From: UBA1672 sp963977495
GTDB taxonomy: Bacteria; Pseudomonadota; Alphaproteobacteria; Micavibrionales; Micavibrionaceae
Length of the DNA stretch: 64,000 nt
Direction: 5' to 3'
Assembly: GCA_963977495.1 (NCBI GenBank)
Contig: CAXBOT010000001.1
Coordinates: 496,001-560,000 of the forward strand
The translations under genes and the position numbers were made by a program. Each line of letters opens with the position of its first letter. Position 1 is the first letter of the stretch. Shown here in pieces: positions 1-8,605 of this stretch. Under the pieces are notes generated by a model, which did no database searches, had not been told where the DNA came from, and was given only the letters and a program-made list of their open reading frames with translations.

Positions 1-2
1 AT

Positions 3-803
3 ATCAGCCAGTGTTATATGAATATCAGTTCTAAAAACCCTGAAATCCATTATCGCGGCGGCGAGCTGTTGGATGATGTTGATGCGGTTATTCCTAGAAT
101 TAAGCCCTCTATGACATTTTACGGTTGTGCGATTACGCGGCAATTTGCGTCTATTGGCGCATATTGTTTGAACGATTCAATTCCGATTGCACAATCGAGA
201 GATAAGCTAAGATCTTTGCAGGAATTATCGGTGAAGCGCATCCCAATGCCGACAACAGGATTCGCAAACTCACCTGTTGATACAAAAGAAATTATCAGCA
301 TGGTGAATGGTGCGCCGTTGGTTGTGAAATTGCTTGAGGGAACGCAGGGGCGCGGCGTTGTTCTGGCCGAAACCAACAAGGCGGCAGAAAGTGTTATTAA
401 TGCTTTTAAAAGTCTGAATGCCAATATCCTTGTTCAAGAGTTTATCAAGGAAGCGCAAGGCGAAGATATCAGATGTTTTGTTGTTGACGGTAAGGTTGTT
501 GGCTCTATCCAACGCAAGGCGGCAGCGGGGGAGTTCCGCGCTAATTTGCATTTAGGTGGAACAGCCAGTGTGGTACGCATTACAGCGACGGAACGTAAAA
601 TTGCGATCAATGCTGCGAAAGCCATGGGGTTGGTCGTTGCGGGCGTAGATATTATTCGATCAAAAGACGGCCCTAAAGTTCTGGAAATCAATTCTTCTCC
701 CGGTTTGGAGGGGATTGAAGAAATAACAGGACGCGATATTGCCGGTTTGATGATTGAATGCATCGAAAAGCAAATTCAGAAGCAAAAGAAAAAACATAAA
801 TAA
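3..803 (+). CDS. rimK: RimK-type ATP-grasp ligase (partial, N-terminus outside window)
   Basis: This is an ATP-grasp ligase of the RimK family, which in enterobacteria adds glutamate to the C-terminus of ribosomal protein S6. The stretches VIPRI, TFYG, APLVVKLLEGTQGRGVVLAE, QEFIKEAQGEDIRCFVV and the metal-binding LEINSSPGLEGIE follow E. coli RimK in order. An ATG at 18 exists, but the frame is open to the window edge. The upstream codons read SQCY-MNI, matching the internal SCYMNI of RimK, so the true start lies to the left and roughly 40 residues are missing. S6 as substrate is inferred from the family. Confidence 0.9.
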   Translation: MSQCYMNISSKNPEIHYRGGELLDDVDAVIPRIKPSMTFYGCAITRQFASIGAYCLNDSIPIAQSRDKLRSLQELSVKRIPMPTTGFANSPVDTKEIISMVNGAPLVVKLLEGTQGRGVVLAETNKAAESVINAFKSLNANILVQEFIKEAQGEDIRCFVVDGKVVGSIQRKAAAGEFRANLHLGGTASVVRITATERKIAINAAKAMGLVVAGVDIIRSKDGPKVLEINSSPGLEGIEEITGRDIAGLMIECIEKQIQKQKKKHK

Positions 804-847
804 TATGCTTTAGGCCTTTTAAAACGGCGCACTTTGGCAAATTTTGT

Positions 848-876
848 TTGACTTTTACCTCAAAGCTTTATAAAAC
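848..876 (+). promoter_or_regulatory. Candidate sigma-70 promoter for rpsD
   Basis: TTGACT at 848-853 is followed by TATAAA at 869-874 (15-bp gap) or TAAAAC at 871-876 (17-bp gap). It lies about 120 bases before rpsD with no gene between, which leaves room for a leader RNA. Recognised by eye only. Confidence 0.45.
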
Positions 877-896
877 TCAGCCATTCTCGGGAAAGA

Positions 897-913
897 GAGA
901 GCGCGGTGCTCTC
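897..913 (+). promoter_or_regulatory. Short hairpin in the rpsD leader
   Basis: GAGAGC (897-902) pairs with GCTCTC (908-913) around a five-base loop, with no following T-run. It could be a leader structure. S4 regulates its own operon in other bacteria, but nothing here proves that role. Confidence 0.25.
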
Positions 914-992
914 CGTTGAACCTTAAAAATAAGGATTTCAAACCTGTCAGTGGTCTACCGAGACAACATGAAGAAAAAAAAGGAAGTAACCC

Positions 993-1610
993 ATGAGTGG
1001 AAAAAGAGTCCAGTCCAAACACAAATTAGATCGTCGCATTGGTGCAAATATTTGGGGTCGCCCAAAGTCACCTTTCAACAAACGCCAAACTGGCCCGGGT
1101 ATGCACGGCGCACGCCGCAGTAAGCCAACAGATTACGGTCTACAGCTTTTTGCTAAGCAAAAGCTTAAAGGCTATTACGGTTCAATCGGCGAAAAACAAT
1201 TCCGCAGCTATTTCAAGGAAGCAAACCGTCTGAAAGGTGATACAGGTCAAAACCTTATCGGTCTTTTAGAGCGTCGTTTGGATGCCGTGATTTACCGCGC
1301 ATGTTTTGTACCGACTGTTTTCGCAGCACGTCAGTTTGTGAACCACAAGCACGTTACTGTAAATGGTCAGGTTGTGAATATTCCTTCTTATCAAATCAAA
1401 GAAGGCGATGTAATCGAGGTTCGCGAAAAATCACGTGAAATCCCAATGGTTATTGATTCTATCCAAAGCTTGGAACGTGAAGTGCCTGAATATATTGATG
1501 CTGATCTAAAAGCATTGAAAGCCACATTCTTGCGTGTTCCTCAGTTGGAAGACGTACCATATCCGGTTCAAATGGAACCTAATCTTGTGGTGGAATTCTA
1601 TTCTCGTTAA
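993..1610 (+). CDS. rpsD: Small ribosomal subunit protein uS4
   Basis: Protein S4 is a primary 16S rRNA binding protein that starts assembly of the small-subunit body. At 205 residues it has the usual bacterial length. It has the arginine- and lysine-rich N-terminal region with GMHGARR, the conserved EKQFRSYF stretch, and the S4 RNA-binding domain (LLERRLDAVIYRACFV, then ARQFVNHKHVTVNG). A GGAAG ribosome binding site stands just before the ATG. It stands alone here with its own promoter and terminator, rather than in the alpha operon, as is common in alphaproteobacteria. Confidence 0.98.
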   Translation: MSGKRVQSKHKLDRRIGANIWGRPKSPFNKRQTGPGMHGARRSKPTDYGLQLFAKQKLKGYYGSIGEKQFRSYFKEANRLKGDTGQNLIGLLERRLDAVIYRACFVPTVFAARQFVNHKHVTVNGQVVNIPSYQIKEGDVIEVREKSREIPMVIDSIQSLEREVPEYIDADLKALKATFLRVPQLEDVPYPVQMEPNLVVEFYSR

Positions 1611-1640
1611 TTGGTACGGGACACAATATACAGTTTTCAA

Positions 1641-1665
1641 AAAAGTCGCCTTTGGGCGGCTTTTT
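1641..1665 (+). terminator. Rho-independent terminator after rpsD
   Basis: AAGTCGCC (1643-1650) pairs with GGCGGCTT (1655-1662), with one G-T pair and a four-base loop, followed by T residues. An A-run precedes it, so it may also serve the convergent trmJ-like gene, whose stop codon it touches. Confidence 0.8.
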
Positions 1666-2425
1666 ATTTGTCTGTTTTGTTGCCGCGCAGGGCAGAGAGC
1701 ATGCCATGTAGGGTGCGTAGCTCCTGATCGGAAATATCTGCGCGCGTGAAGATATTTTGAATATTACGCAGCATGGTCGGTTTCAAATTACACGCACGAA
1801 AAAATCGCCGCTCTTCCAAATCTTGTTCCAACCGCTCTATGAAAGATTGGATATCAGCCTGCTTGGCAGGGAAGCTGTCGCCGAAATCCATTGCGGTGTG
1901 ATCAATGCACTGCGCTTCGTTCTTTCCCCATTCATAGGCCATCAAAAGAACCGATTGCGCCAGATTGATGGAAGCAAACGCGGGATTGACAGGAAAGGTT
2001 ATAATTGCCTGACATTGGCTTAATTCGTCATTGAGAAGCCCTGTGCGCTCAGCGCCGAAAACGAACCCGACTTTTTGCCCGCTATTGAGCCGTTGTGTGG
2101 TTTCTTCCAACGCGCCTTGCGGATCATACACAGGCTTGACCATATCGCGCCTACGGCTTGTTGTGGCAAAGGTGAAGTGCAGGTCTGCTGTGGCCTGTGT
2201 CATGTCCTCATAGACACGTACAGGCGGCATGCTATCGAATGCACCTGATGCCGTGGCCTGTGCATTTTCATTCGGCCAGCCATCTCTGGGGGCGATAAGG
2301 CGCAAATCGGTGAGACCGAAATTCTGCATAGCGCGCGCGGCGGCGCCAATATTCTCACCCATCTGCGGCCGCGCCAAAATGATGGCGGGCGCGGTTGGTG
2401 TTTCATCAGAGTTTTTTATCATCAT
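1664..2425 (-). CDS. trmJ: TrmJ-type tRNA/rRNA 2'-O-methyltransferase (SpoU family)
   Basis: This is a SPOUT-superfamily RNA ribose methyltransferase that uses S-adenosylmethionine. In TrmJ the target is the nucleoside at tRNA position 32. Visible family features are the opening AIILARPQMGENIGAAARAM, then LRLIAPRDGWPNE, the knot-region GFVFGAERTGLLNDEL, and INLAQSVLLMAYEW. The C-terminal helical extension with RACNLKPTMLRNIQNIFTRA is typical of TrmJ. At 253 residues it is full length. It is convergent with rpsD. The tRNA target is inferred from the family. Confidence 0.88.
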   Translation of the reverse strand: MMIKNSDETPTAPAIILARPQMGENIGAAARAMQNFGLTDLRLIAPRDGWPNENAQATASGAFDSMPPVRVYEDMTQATADLHFTFATTSRRRDMVKPVYDPQGALEETTQRLNSGQKVGFVFGAERTGLLNDELSQCQAIITFPVNPAFASINLAQSVLLMAYEWGKNEAQCIDHTAMDFGDSFPAKQADIQSFIERLEQDLEERRFFRACNLKPTMLRNIQNIFTRADISDQELRTLHGMLSALRGNKTDK

Positions 2426-2553
2426 ATTCTAAAGTACTAATCTAATAGGTGGTTTTTATCATAAACTTTACTTCAAAGGGCGAAACATGTATAACATTAG
2501 GTCTAATAATAAAAATAAAAAGAAATTAAATTTCAATATTAGGGGGCTGCACT

Positions 2554-2790
2554 ATGTTAATGAAATCTGGTTTACGTGACATTGTTGAAACGGGTGGCAA
2601 CACATTTAGTGTTATTGAAGAATTTTCAGAGCTGACACCACGGCGTAAAGTCTTGTTATGTGACCACCTTTTTACGGAAGGGCGCCAAGCATTTTACAAT
2701 ACTGTTGAGCTTTTATGGCCACAAGCCAGTCACGAAGACGCAAAGCGTCTCGAAAAGTTTTTATATTCTTTGAAAAATAGATCACACTAA
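2554..2790 (+). CDS. Small hypothetical protein (78 aa)
   Basis: I do not recognise this protein. It is a mixed-charge polypeptide with no signal peptide or membrane segment, and its C-terminal half looks helical (SHEDAKRLEKFLYSL). Support for its reality: an AGGGGG ribosome binding site nine bases before the ATG, and a good terminator on the same strand at 2854-2880. It stands alone between two minus-strand genes. Confidence 0.6.
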   Translation: MLMKSGLRDIVETGGNTFSVIEEFSELTPRRKVLLCDHLFTEGRQAFYNTVELLWPQASHEDAKRLEKFLYSLKNRSH

Positions 2791-2853
2791 TTAACATAAT
2801 AGTAATTATAGGGGCGTAGAATTTTTTTAGGTTCCAAGTAAGCGAACGGAATG

Positions 2854-2880
2854 GCGGTCTGTGTTTATCAGGCCGCTTTT
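2854..2880 (+). terminator. Rho-independent terminator of the 78-aa gene
   Basis: GCGGTCTG (2854-2861) pairs with CAGGCCGC (2869-2876) with one G-T pair and a seven-base loop, followed by TTTT. It overlaps the convergent gltX stop codon. Confidence 0.7.
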
Positions 2881-4214
2881 CTGTTATGTTGTAGGCGTTT
2901 CTTGGTCTTTTCCTCACCAATCAACAAAAGCAATTGTCCCAATTCCGGTCCATGATCCATACCTGTCAGCGCGTGACGCAAGGGCATGAATAATTCCTTA
3001 CCTTTACGGCCTGTCTTTTCCTTGACTGCGGCTGTCCATTCTTTCCATGTATTTTCATTCCATGGCGTTGCAGGAAGCAGGCTCAGTGCTTCATCGGCAA
3101 AGTCAGCATCATCAATAATTGGCGTGACTGGCCCCTTGGCAACGCGCCACCATTCTTGAAGATCATCCATCTTTTCAATGTTGGAGCGAACGGTTAACCA
3201 GAATTCTTCATCCAGATCAGATAAGCCCAAGGCGGACAACTTATCCGTTATATCGGCATAATCTGTGTCATGCAGAATCTTGGCGTTAAGGCGGTTTAAT
3301 TCTTCTGCATCAAACTTAGGCGTCCCACGGGAAAATTTGGCTAAATCGAAATGCTCAATCACCGTTTTGACTTCGGTAAAGGGTTCAATCGGATCAGACG
3401 AGCCAAGACGCGCCATCAAACTAACCACTGACATAGGCTCTATGCCTTCGGCCTGTAAGTCTTTTAAGCTCAGTGAGCCAATACGTTTTGAAAGCTTGCC
3501 ACCTTCTTTATCAGAAAGCAGAGGCAAGTGCGCAAATAAAGGAGGCTGCGCGCCCAGAGCTTCGAACATTTGCACATGGCACGCGGTGTTCGATACGTGA
3601 TCTTCGCCGCGAATAACATGCGTGATTTTATATTCAGCATCATCGATAACCGAGCAAATATGATAAAGCGGTGAGCCATCTTCACGGATCAAAACAGGAT
3701 CAGATAAATCCGCACCGTTAAATTTAACAGGGCCGCGCACGATATCATTCCATTCAATCGGCTTATGAGCCATTTTGAAACGCCAGTGTGGCTGGCGACC
3801 TTGCGCTTCGTATGTTTTGATTTGCGCTTCGGTTAGGTTAAGAGATTCGCGGTCATAGATTGGCGGTAATTTACGTGAAAGCTGGCTTTTACGCTTCAAA
3901 TCAAGCTCTTCCGGCGTTTCGTAACAGGGGTATAAACGCCCGTCCGCTTTCAGTTGATTGATTTTATCCTCATAAATACCCATGCGGTCGCGCTGGCGTA
4001 CCTTTTCGTCCCAATCAACGCCCATCCATTTCAAACCATCTTCGATCGCTTGTTCATATTCATCTTTGGAGCGCTCTTGATCTGTGTCGTCAATGCGCAA
4101 AAGGAAATGCCCGTCATTTGCGCGGGTAAACAGCCACGTTATCAACGCGGTGCGCGCATTACCGACATGCAGCATGCCTGTGGGAGAGGGGGCGAATCTG
4201 ACTTTAACACTCAT
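2868..4214 (-). CDS. gltX: Glutamyl-tRNA synthetase
   Basis: This class I aminoacyl-tRNA synthetase charges tRNA with glutamate. The HIGH-type motif lies in PSPTGMLHVGNART (residues 9-22) and the KMSKS-type loop is KLSKR (240-244). IRGEDHVSNT and the substrate-binding RIDDTD are also present. At 448 residues it is slightly short for the family. Alphaproteobacteria often carry two GltX proteins, one of which mischarges tRNA-Gln for repair by GatCAB. The gatCAB genes are in this window (59.3-63.5 kb), so this copy may be involved. Which tRNA it prefers cannot be read from the sequence. Confidence 0.95.
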   Translation of the reverse strand: MSVKVRFAPSPTGMLHVGNARTALITWLFTRANDGHFLLRIDDTDQERSKDEYEQAIEDGLKWMGVDWDEKVRQRDRMGIYEDKINQLKADGRLYPCYETPEELDLKRKSQLSRKLPPIYDRESLNLTEAQIKTYEAQGRQPHWRFKMAHKPIEWNDIVRGPVKFNGADLSDPVLIREDGSPLYHICSVIDDAEYKITHVIRGEDHVSNTACHVQMFEALGAQPPLFAHLPLLSDKEGGKLSKRIGSLSLKDLQAEGIEPMSVVSLMARLGSSDPIEPFTEVKTVIEHFDLAKFSRGTPKFDAEELNRLNAKILHDTDYADITDKLSALGLSDLDEEFWLTVRSNIEKMDDLQEWWRVAKGPVTPIIDDADFADEALSLLPATPWNENTWKEWTAAVKEKTGRKGKELFMPLRHALTGMDHGPELGQLLLLIGEEKTKKRLQHNRKAA

Positions 4215-4268
4215 TTTTATATTCTCTTTTTATGATTTTTATTCTGCAAGCCCTCTTAAATAGCGGGA

Positions 4269-5933
4269 TTACTGACTTTTTTCAATCTTATTTATGAATT
4301 GGTTGGTCATGGGGTATCTGCGGTCACGTCCGAAGGCACGAAACGAGATACGCGTGCCGGGCGCGCCTTGAAAACGTTTATATTCGCTGTTCTTCAATAA
4401 TCGGGCGACCTTTTCAACAGTTTCGGGATGCTCCAGACACCGCGCGCGCATCTCTTGCAATATCTTCGGCGCGGAATCCCAGTTCACGTTATCGTACTCA
4501 ATAAGCAAACGTAAAATATCATCCAGCAGATCATAGGGCGGCAGACTGTCCTGATCTTTTTGATCTTCGCGCAATTCTGCCGAAGGGGCTTTGATTATAA
4601 TGCGTTTGGGTATGACTTCGCCCTGTTCGTTGCGCCATTCAGACAATTTATAAACATCGGTTTTATAAACATCTTTCAGGGCGTTAAACCCGCCATTCAT
4701 ATCGCCGTATAAGGTGCAATACCCAACAGCGACTTCGCTTTTATTACCGGTCGTTAAAACCATTGCGCCGCTCATATTGGATAAGGCCATTAAAATCGTG
4801 CCGCGTATTCGGCTTTGCGTGTTTTCGTGCGCCAAACCGCTTAGATCGGGCAGAGTGTTTTCAAAGCTGGAAACAGCGTCGTTAATCGGAATGATTTCAT
4901 ACTGAACGCCGAGTTTTTTGGCGCAGTCTTGCGCGTCATCCAAGCTTTCTTGAGATGTGAATTCTGAGGGCATCATGACGCAGCGCACATGATCCGCGCC
5001 CAGTGCATCCACCGCAATTGCCGCGGTTAGAGCGCTGTCGATACCGCCCGATAAGCCGATCAAAACATCATGAAAACCATTTTTACGCACATAATCGCGA
5101 ACGCCTATTTTCAGAGCATTATACATGAGGGAAGGTTGGTTTTTAGGCTCTACGGGGGGAGTGTCACTCGTGATATCAAATGTTTTATCGTTGTTTTTCC
5201 CTGAGATAGTCAGTTCAATCACATGCTCTTCAAAGCCTGGCGCGGTTTGGGTGATTGTGCGATCTTTTTGCATGATGAAAGACCGGCCATCAAAAACAAG
5301 CTCATCTTGCCCACCAACCATGTTGAGGTAAATCAGGTCAAGCCCGGTTTCCAAGACACATTCCAGCGCAACAGAGCGGCGCTCATCGTCTTGATAAACA
5401 TGAAAAGGACTGCCGTTTATGGCGATTAAAACTTCTGCGCCGCAATTCTTCAAATGACGCGGCACATCAACATGCCAGACATCTTCACAAATCATTATGC
5501 CGAGCTTATGTCCGCGAAACATCATCGGACTGGGCAGAGGGCCGCTGGCGAAGGTGCGGGGTTCATCAAAAACATAGTCATTGGGTAATTTATGCTTATA
5601 TAGAATATCTTCTATTTCGCCCTTTTTTATAAGCAGGGCGGCGTTATAGATGGTGTTGTTTTCTTTCCATACGCTTGGAACGATAGCGGCAGATTGAAAC
5701 GCTTTACTGCGCTCGCAAATATCTTTGATTTTACGATCGAGGTTGCTGATAAAGCCAGCGTTTAAAACAAGATCTTCCGGCGGATAACCGCACAAAAAAA
5801 GCTCGGGGAAAATCACAAGATCGGCTTTGGCATCATAGGCTTGCCACGTCTCCAGAATTTTTTGCGCATTACCGTCAAGATCGCCGACAACCGGATTAAG
5901 TTGTGCCAATGCTAGTCGAAGATCATTGCTCAT
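4269..5933 (-). CDS. nadE: Glutamine-dependent NAD+ synthetase
   Basis: This two-domain enzyme makes NAD+ from nicotinate adenine dinucleotide, ATP and glutamine in the last step of NAD synthesis. The N-terminal nitrilase-type glutaminase shows the Glu-Lys-Cys triad: Glu44 in FPELFLCGYPPEDL, Lys115 in KHKLPN and Cys149 in GIMICEDVWH. The C-terminal synthetase has the PP-loop SGGIDS at 295-300 and TTGNKSEVAVGYCTLYGDM. At 554 residues it is full length. The gene ends 54 bases before gltX and starts 5 bases after the DAHP synthase stop, so these minus-strand genes are probably co-transcribed. Confidence 0.96.
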   Translation of the reverse strand: MSNDLRLALAQLNPVVGDLDGNAQKILETWQAYDAKADLVIFPELFLCGYPPEDLVLNAGFISNLDRKIKDICERSKAFQSAAIVPSVWKENNTIYNAALLIKKGEIEDILYKHKLPNDYVFDEPRTFASGPLPSPMMFRGHKLGIMICEDVWHVDVPRHLKNCGAEVLIAINGSPFHVYQDDERRSVALECVLETGLDLIYLNMVGGQDELVFDGRSFIMQKDRTITQTAPGFEEHVIELTISGKNNDKTFDITSDTPPVEPKNQPSLMYNALKIGVRDYVRKNGFHDVLIGLSGGIDSALTAAIAVDALGADHVRCVMMPSEFTSQESLDDAQDCAKKLGVQYEIIPINDAVSSFENTLPDLSGLAHENTQSRIRGTILMALSNMSGAMVLTTGNKSEVAVGYCTLYGDMNGGFNALKDVYKTDVYKLSEWRNEQGEVIPKRIIIKAPSAELREDQKDQDSLPPYDLLDDILRLLIEYDNVNWDSAPKILQEMRARCLEHPETVEKVARLLKNSEYKRFQGAPGTRISFRAFGRDRRYPMTNQFINKIEKSQ

Positions 5934-5938
5934 ATTTA

Positions 5939-7330
5939 TTATTCTGCCGCAGTAAGATCGTGCACATCATGGTGTTGATCTTTGCGTGTCCCTTTAAGTT
6001 CGTCGGAAATCAAAAATGCCAGTTCCAATGCCTGATTAGCATTCAGGCGCGGATCGCAATGTGTGTGATAGCGGCTGGATAAATCTTCATCCGCAATCGC
6101 GTGCGCGCCGCCGACACATTCCGTTACATCTTGACCGGTCATTTCGATATGAATACCGCCAGCATGTGTTCCTTCGGCCTTATGCACGGCGAAAAATCCG
6201 CGCACTTCTGAAAGAATATAATCGAACGGACGCGTTTTGTAACCGGAGGATGATTTGATTGTATTGCCATGCATTGGATCACAAGACCAAACAACGCTGC
6301 GGCCTTCTTCCTTGATTTTGCGGACGAGAGGCGCAAGCTTTTCTTCCACTTGTTCATGCCCCATGCGGGCGATCAATGTTAAGCGCCCGGGAATATTCTC
6401 AGGGTTAAGCGTATCAATCAAACGCAGAAGCTCATCTGATTCAAGTGCGGGTGAGCATTTCAAACCAAGCGGGTTTTGAACACCGCGAATAAATTCGATT
6501 TGGGCATTTTCAAGCTGATGCGTGCGTGCACCAACCCAAAGCATGTGCGCCGATGTATCGTACCAATCACCGCTTAAGCTGTCTGTACGGGTCATAGATT
6601 CCTCATAAGGCAGCAATAATGCTTCATGCGAGGTGTAAAATTCAGTTTCCTTTAGTGTCGGGACACTGTCGGGTGTAACGCCACACGCTTCCATAAAGCG
6701 TAGAGCGTCACTGATGCGGTTGGCCATATCTTCATAACGCGCGCCTAGTGGGCTGTCGGCAACGAATCCTAAATTCCATTGACTGACTTTATTCAAATTG
6801 GCGTAACCACCCGAGGCAAAAGCGCGCAACAGGTTCAATGTTGATGAGGCTTGATGATAGGCGGCAATCATACGCTGCGGGTCGGGTTCACGCGCCTCGG
6901 CGGTGAATTCGAGGGCATTGATGTTATCACCACGATAGCTTGGCAGTGTGACATCGCCTTGCGTTTCCGTATCGCTGGAGCGTGGCTTGGCGAACTGCCC
7001 TGCCATACGCCCGACCTTGATAACAGGGACGGAGCCCGCATAGGTCATTACAACAGCCATTTGCAAAAGCGCGCGGAATGTATCGCGGATTTTATTCGCG
7101 TTGAACTCGGCAAAGCTTTCAGCGCAATCGCCCCCTTGAAGAAGGAAGGCTTTCCCTTCGGCGGCGAGCGCAAGGCGCGCCTGAAGGTTACGTGCTTCGC
7201 CGGCAAAAACAAGCGGCGGCATTTCGCGTAATTGTGCTTCTGTATTCTTTAAAGATACAGTATCCTTGTAGTTAGGAAGCTGTTGCGCTGGTTTATCTCT
7301 CCAGCTTTGAGGAGTCCATTGATTTGACAT
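5939..7330 (-). CDS. 3-deoxy-7-phosphoheptulonate (DAHP) synthase, class II
   Basis: This enzyme condenses phosphoenolpyruvate with erythrose 4-phosphate, the first step of the shikimate pathway to aromatic amino acids. It is the class II (plant/actinobacterial) type. The opening WTPQSWRDKPAQQLPNY is characteristic, followed by LLQGGDCAESF, GQFAKPRSSD, LWVGARTHQ, WSCDPMHGNT and GGIHIEMTGQDVTEC. At 463 residues it has the normal length. It is probably the first gene of the run continuing into nadE and gltX. Its upstream region contains an inverted repeat shared with the divergent gene. Confidence 0.95.
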   Translation of the reverse strand: MSNQWTPQSWRDKPAQQLPNYKDTVSLKNTEAQLREMPPLVFAGEARNLQARLALAAEGKAFLLQGGDCAESFAEFNANKIRDTFRALLQMAVVMTYAGSVPVIKVGRMAGQFAKPRSSDTETQGDVTLPSYRGDNINALEFTAEAREPDPQRMIAAYHQASSTLNLLRAFASGGYANLNKVSQWNLGFVADSPLGARYEDMANRISDALRFMEACGVTPDSVPTLKETEFYTSHEALLLPYEESMTRTDSLSGDWYDTSAHMLWVGARTHQLENAQIEFIRGVQNPLGLKCSPALESDELLRLIDTLNPENIPGRLTLIARMGHEQVEEKLAPLVRKIKEEGRSVVWSCDPMHGNTIKSSSGYKTRPFDYILSEVRGFFAVHKAEGTHAGGIHIEMTGQDVTECVGGAHAIADEDLSSRYHTHCDPRLNANQALELAFLISDELKGTRKDQHHDVHDLTAAE

Positions 7331-7415
7331 TTACGTTACCGTCATTCGTATTATTTAAACACTTCATACCATATATGAACAAAGGTTATGCCCCAAACTT
7401 CGATGATAATCAAAT

Positions 7416-7431
7416 GTAAACGCATGTTTAC
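7416..7431. promoter_or_regulatory. Inverted repeat, candidate operator between divergent genes
   Basis: GTAAAC (7416-7421) and GTTTAC (7426-7431) form a perfect inverted repeat with a four-base spacer. It lies in the 190-base gap between the DAHP synthase gene and the HD-domain gene. No regulator is implied by the sequence itself. Confidence 0.35.
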
Positions 7432-7519
7432 GCTAGAAATTCACTGGACGCGGTGGTCGTAAAATGCAAAATACATGTGATTAAAAACTATAAATTTTTT
7501 AAGTGATAAGATTTTAAAT

Positions 7520-8605
7520 ATGGATTTAGCCACCCGAGATATACCCAAAGAGGTTATCCGTCATCTTGAGGCAATTGAGCCGGAGCAAAGTTGGACACAA
7601 CAAGGTGTGGTTGTTCAGACTGTTAGAGATATAGAGCGCAGCTTCGATTCTGATCGCGATCTTGCGTCGAAATCATTGGATATTATTTTATCCCTCACAG
7701 ATGGCGTTTGTGCGAATACACAGAAAACATTGGATTTATTGACCTCTTGGCAAGACGGTAGTGTGCAGTTCTCAACCACATCAATGATGGCCTATGTTAT
7801 TGAAAAATTTGATTTTGATGAAGCAGCACACAAAATCCATATAAACGCCTTACTGATAGCGGCTATACTTGCGGATCTTCGCAATGACTTGCCGTACCAT
7901 AACACCCTGCATTATCGTAAGGTTTTGTTGCATACAGTGCGGTTGATCGCGGTGCATAATCATTTGTTCAAAGGGAGCGACAAGCGCACGCTGGACCATG
8001 ATGCGATGACGAAGCTTATGATATCTGCCTGTATTCATGATCTTGGTCATGCTGGTACAGGCAATATTATTGAGCGCAAATATCAAATGGCGATGACAGA
8101 ACAAAGGTCGTTCGATTTGGCATATCCTTATTTAGCGGCCACAGGCTTGAGCGAGGATATTTTAGCGGATATTCGCATCATGTTAATAACAACCGACGTT
8201 TCCCCGTTAGGCGATCCGATTAGCCCGATGCAACAGGCGCGCGCAGCTTATGAATTACATTTCGGTATGAATAAGGATGACGATGATGAACCGCTATATT
8301 CTCAGCCGCTTGAGATTTTAAAAGAAGATGAACGCTTATGCCTTTTATGCGTGTTATTGCATGAGGCTGATATTATGAATTCTGCGGGCGTTGATTACGA
8401 AATAACGCGCAAAGAGTCCGTCGCAATCAATCAGGAAATGGGTGAAAGCCTCGCGTTGCCGGAAGATACGTTGCTGTTTTTGAATAAAATTTGCGGCGAT
8501 GGGTTTTTGTCTGACGCCGCGCGTTATCTTGCAGACGGTAATTTAATTAGGATTAAAGCCCGTGTTATGGACGACTATAAAAACGGCAATAATTCATATT
8601 TTTAA
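7520..8605 (+). CDS. HD-domain protein resembling eukaryotic class I cyclic-nucleotide phosphodiesterases
   Basis: The middle and C-terminal parts carry the metal-site signatures of the PDEase I family: PYHNTLHYRKV (125-135), CIHDLGHAGTGN (171-182) and a later LLHEADIMNSAG, which corresponds to the downstream Asp ligand in animal phosphodiesterases. In that family these residues bind two metals and hydrolyse 3',5'-cyclic nucleotides. The N-terminal 110 residues match no domain I know. There is no signal peptide or membrane segment, so it is probably cytosolic. The 3' end overlaps the convergent lpxL by four bases. Substrate unknown: cAMP, cGMP or another phosphoester are all possible. Confidence 0.75.
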   Translation: MDLATRDIPKEVIRHLEAIEPEQSWTQQGVVVQTVRDIERSFDSDRDLASKSLDIILSLTDGVCANTQKTLDLLTSWQDGSVQFSTTSMMAYVIEKFDFDEAAHKIHINALLIAAILADLRNDLPYHNTLHYRKVLLHTVRLIAVHNHLFKGSDKRTLDHDAMTKLMISACIHDLGHAGTGNIIERKYQMAMTEQRSFDLAYPYLAATGLSEDILADIRIMLITTDVSPLGDPISPMQQARAAYELHFGMNKDDDDEPLYSQPLEILKEDERLCLLCVLLHEADIMNSAGVDYEITRKESVAINQEMGESLALPEDTLLFLNKICGDGFLSDAARYLADGNLIRIKARVMDDYKNGNNSYF

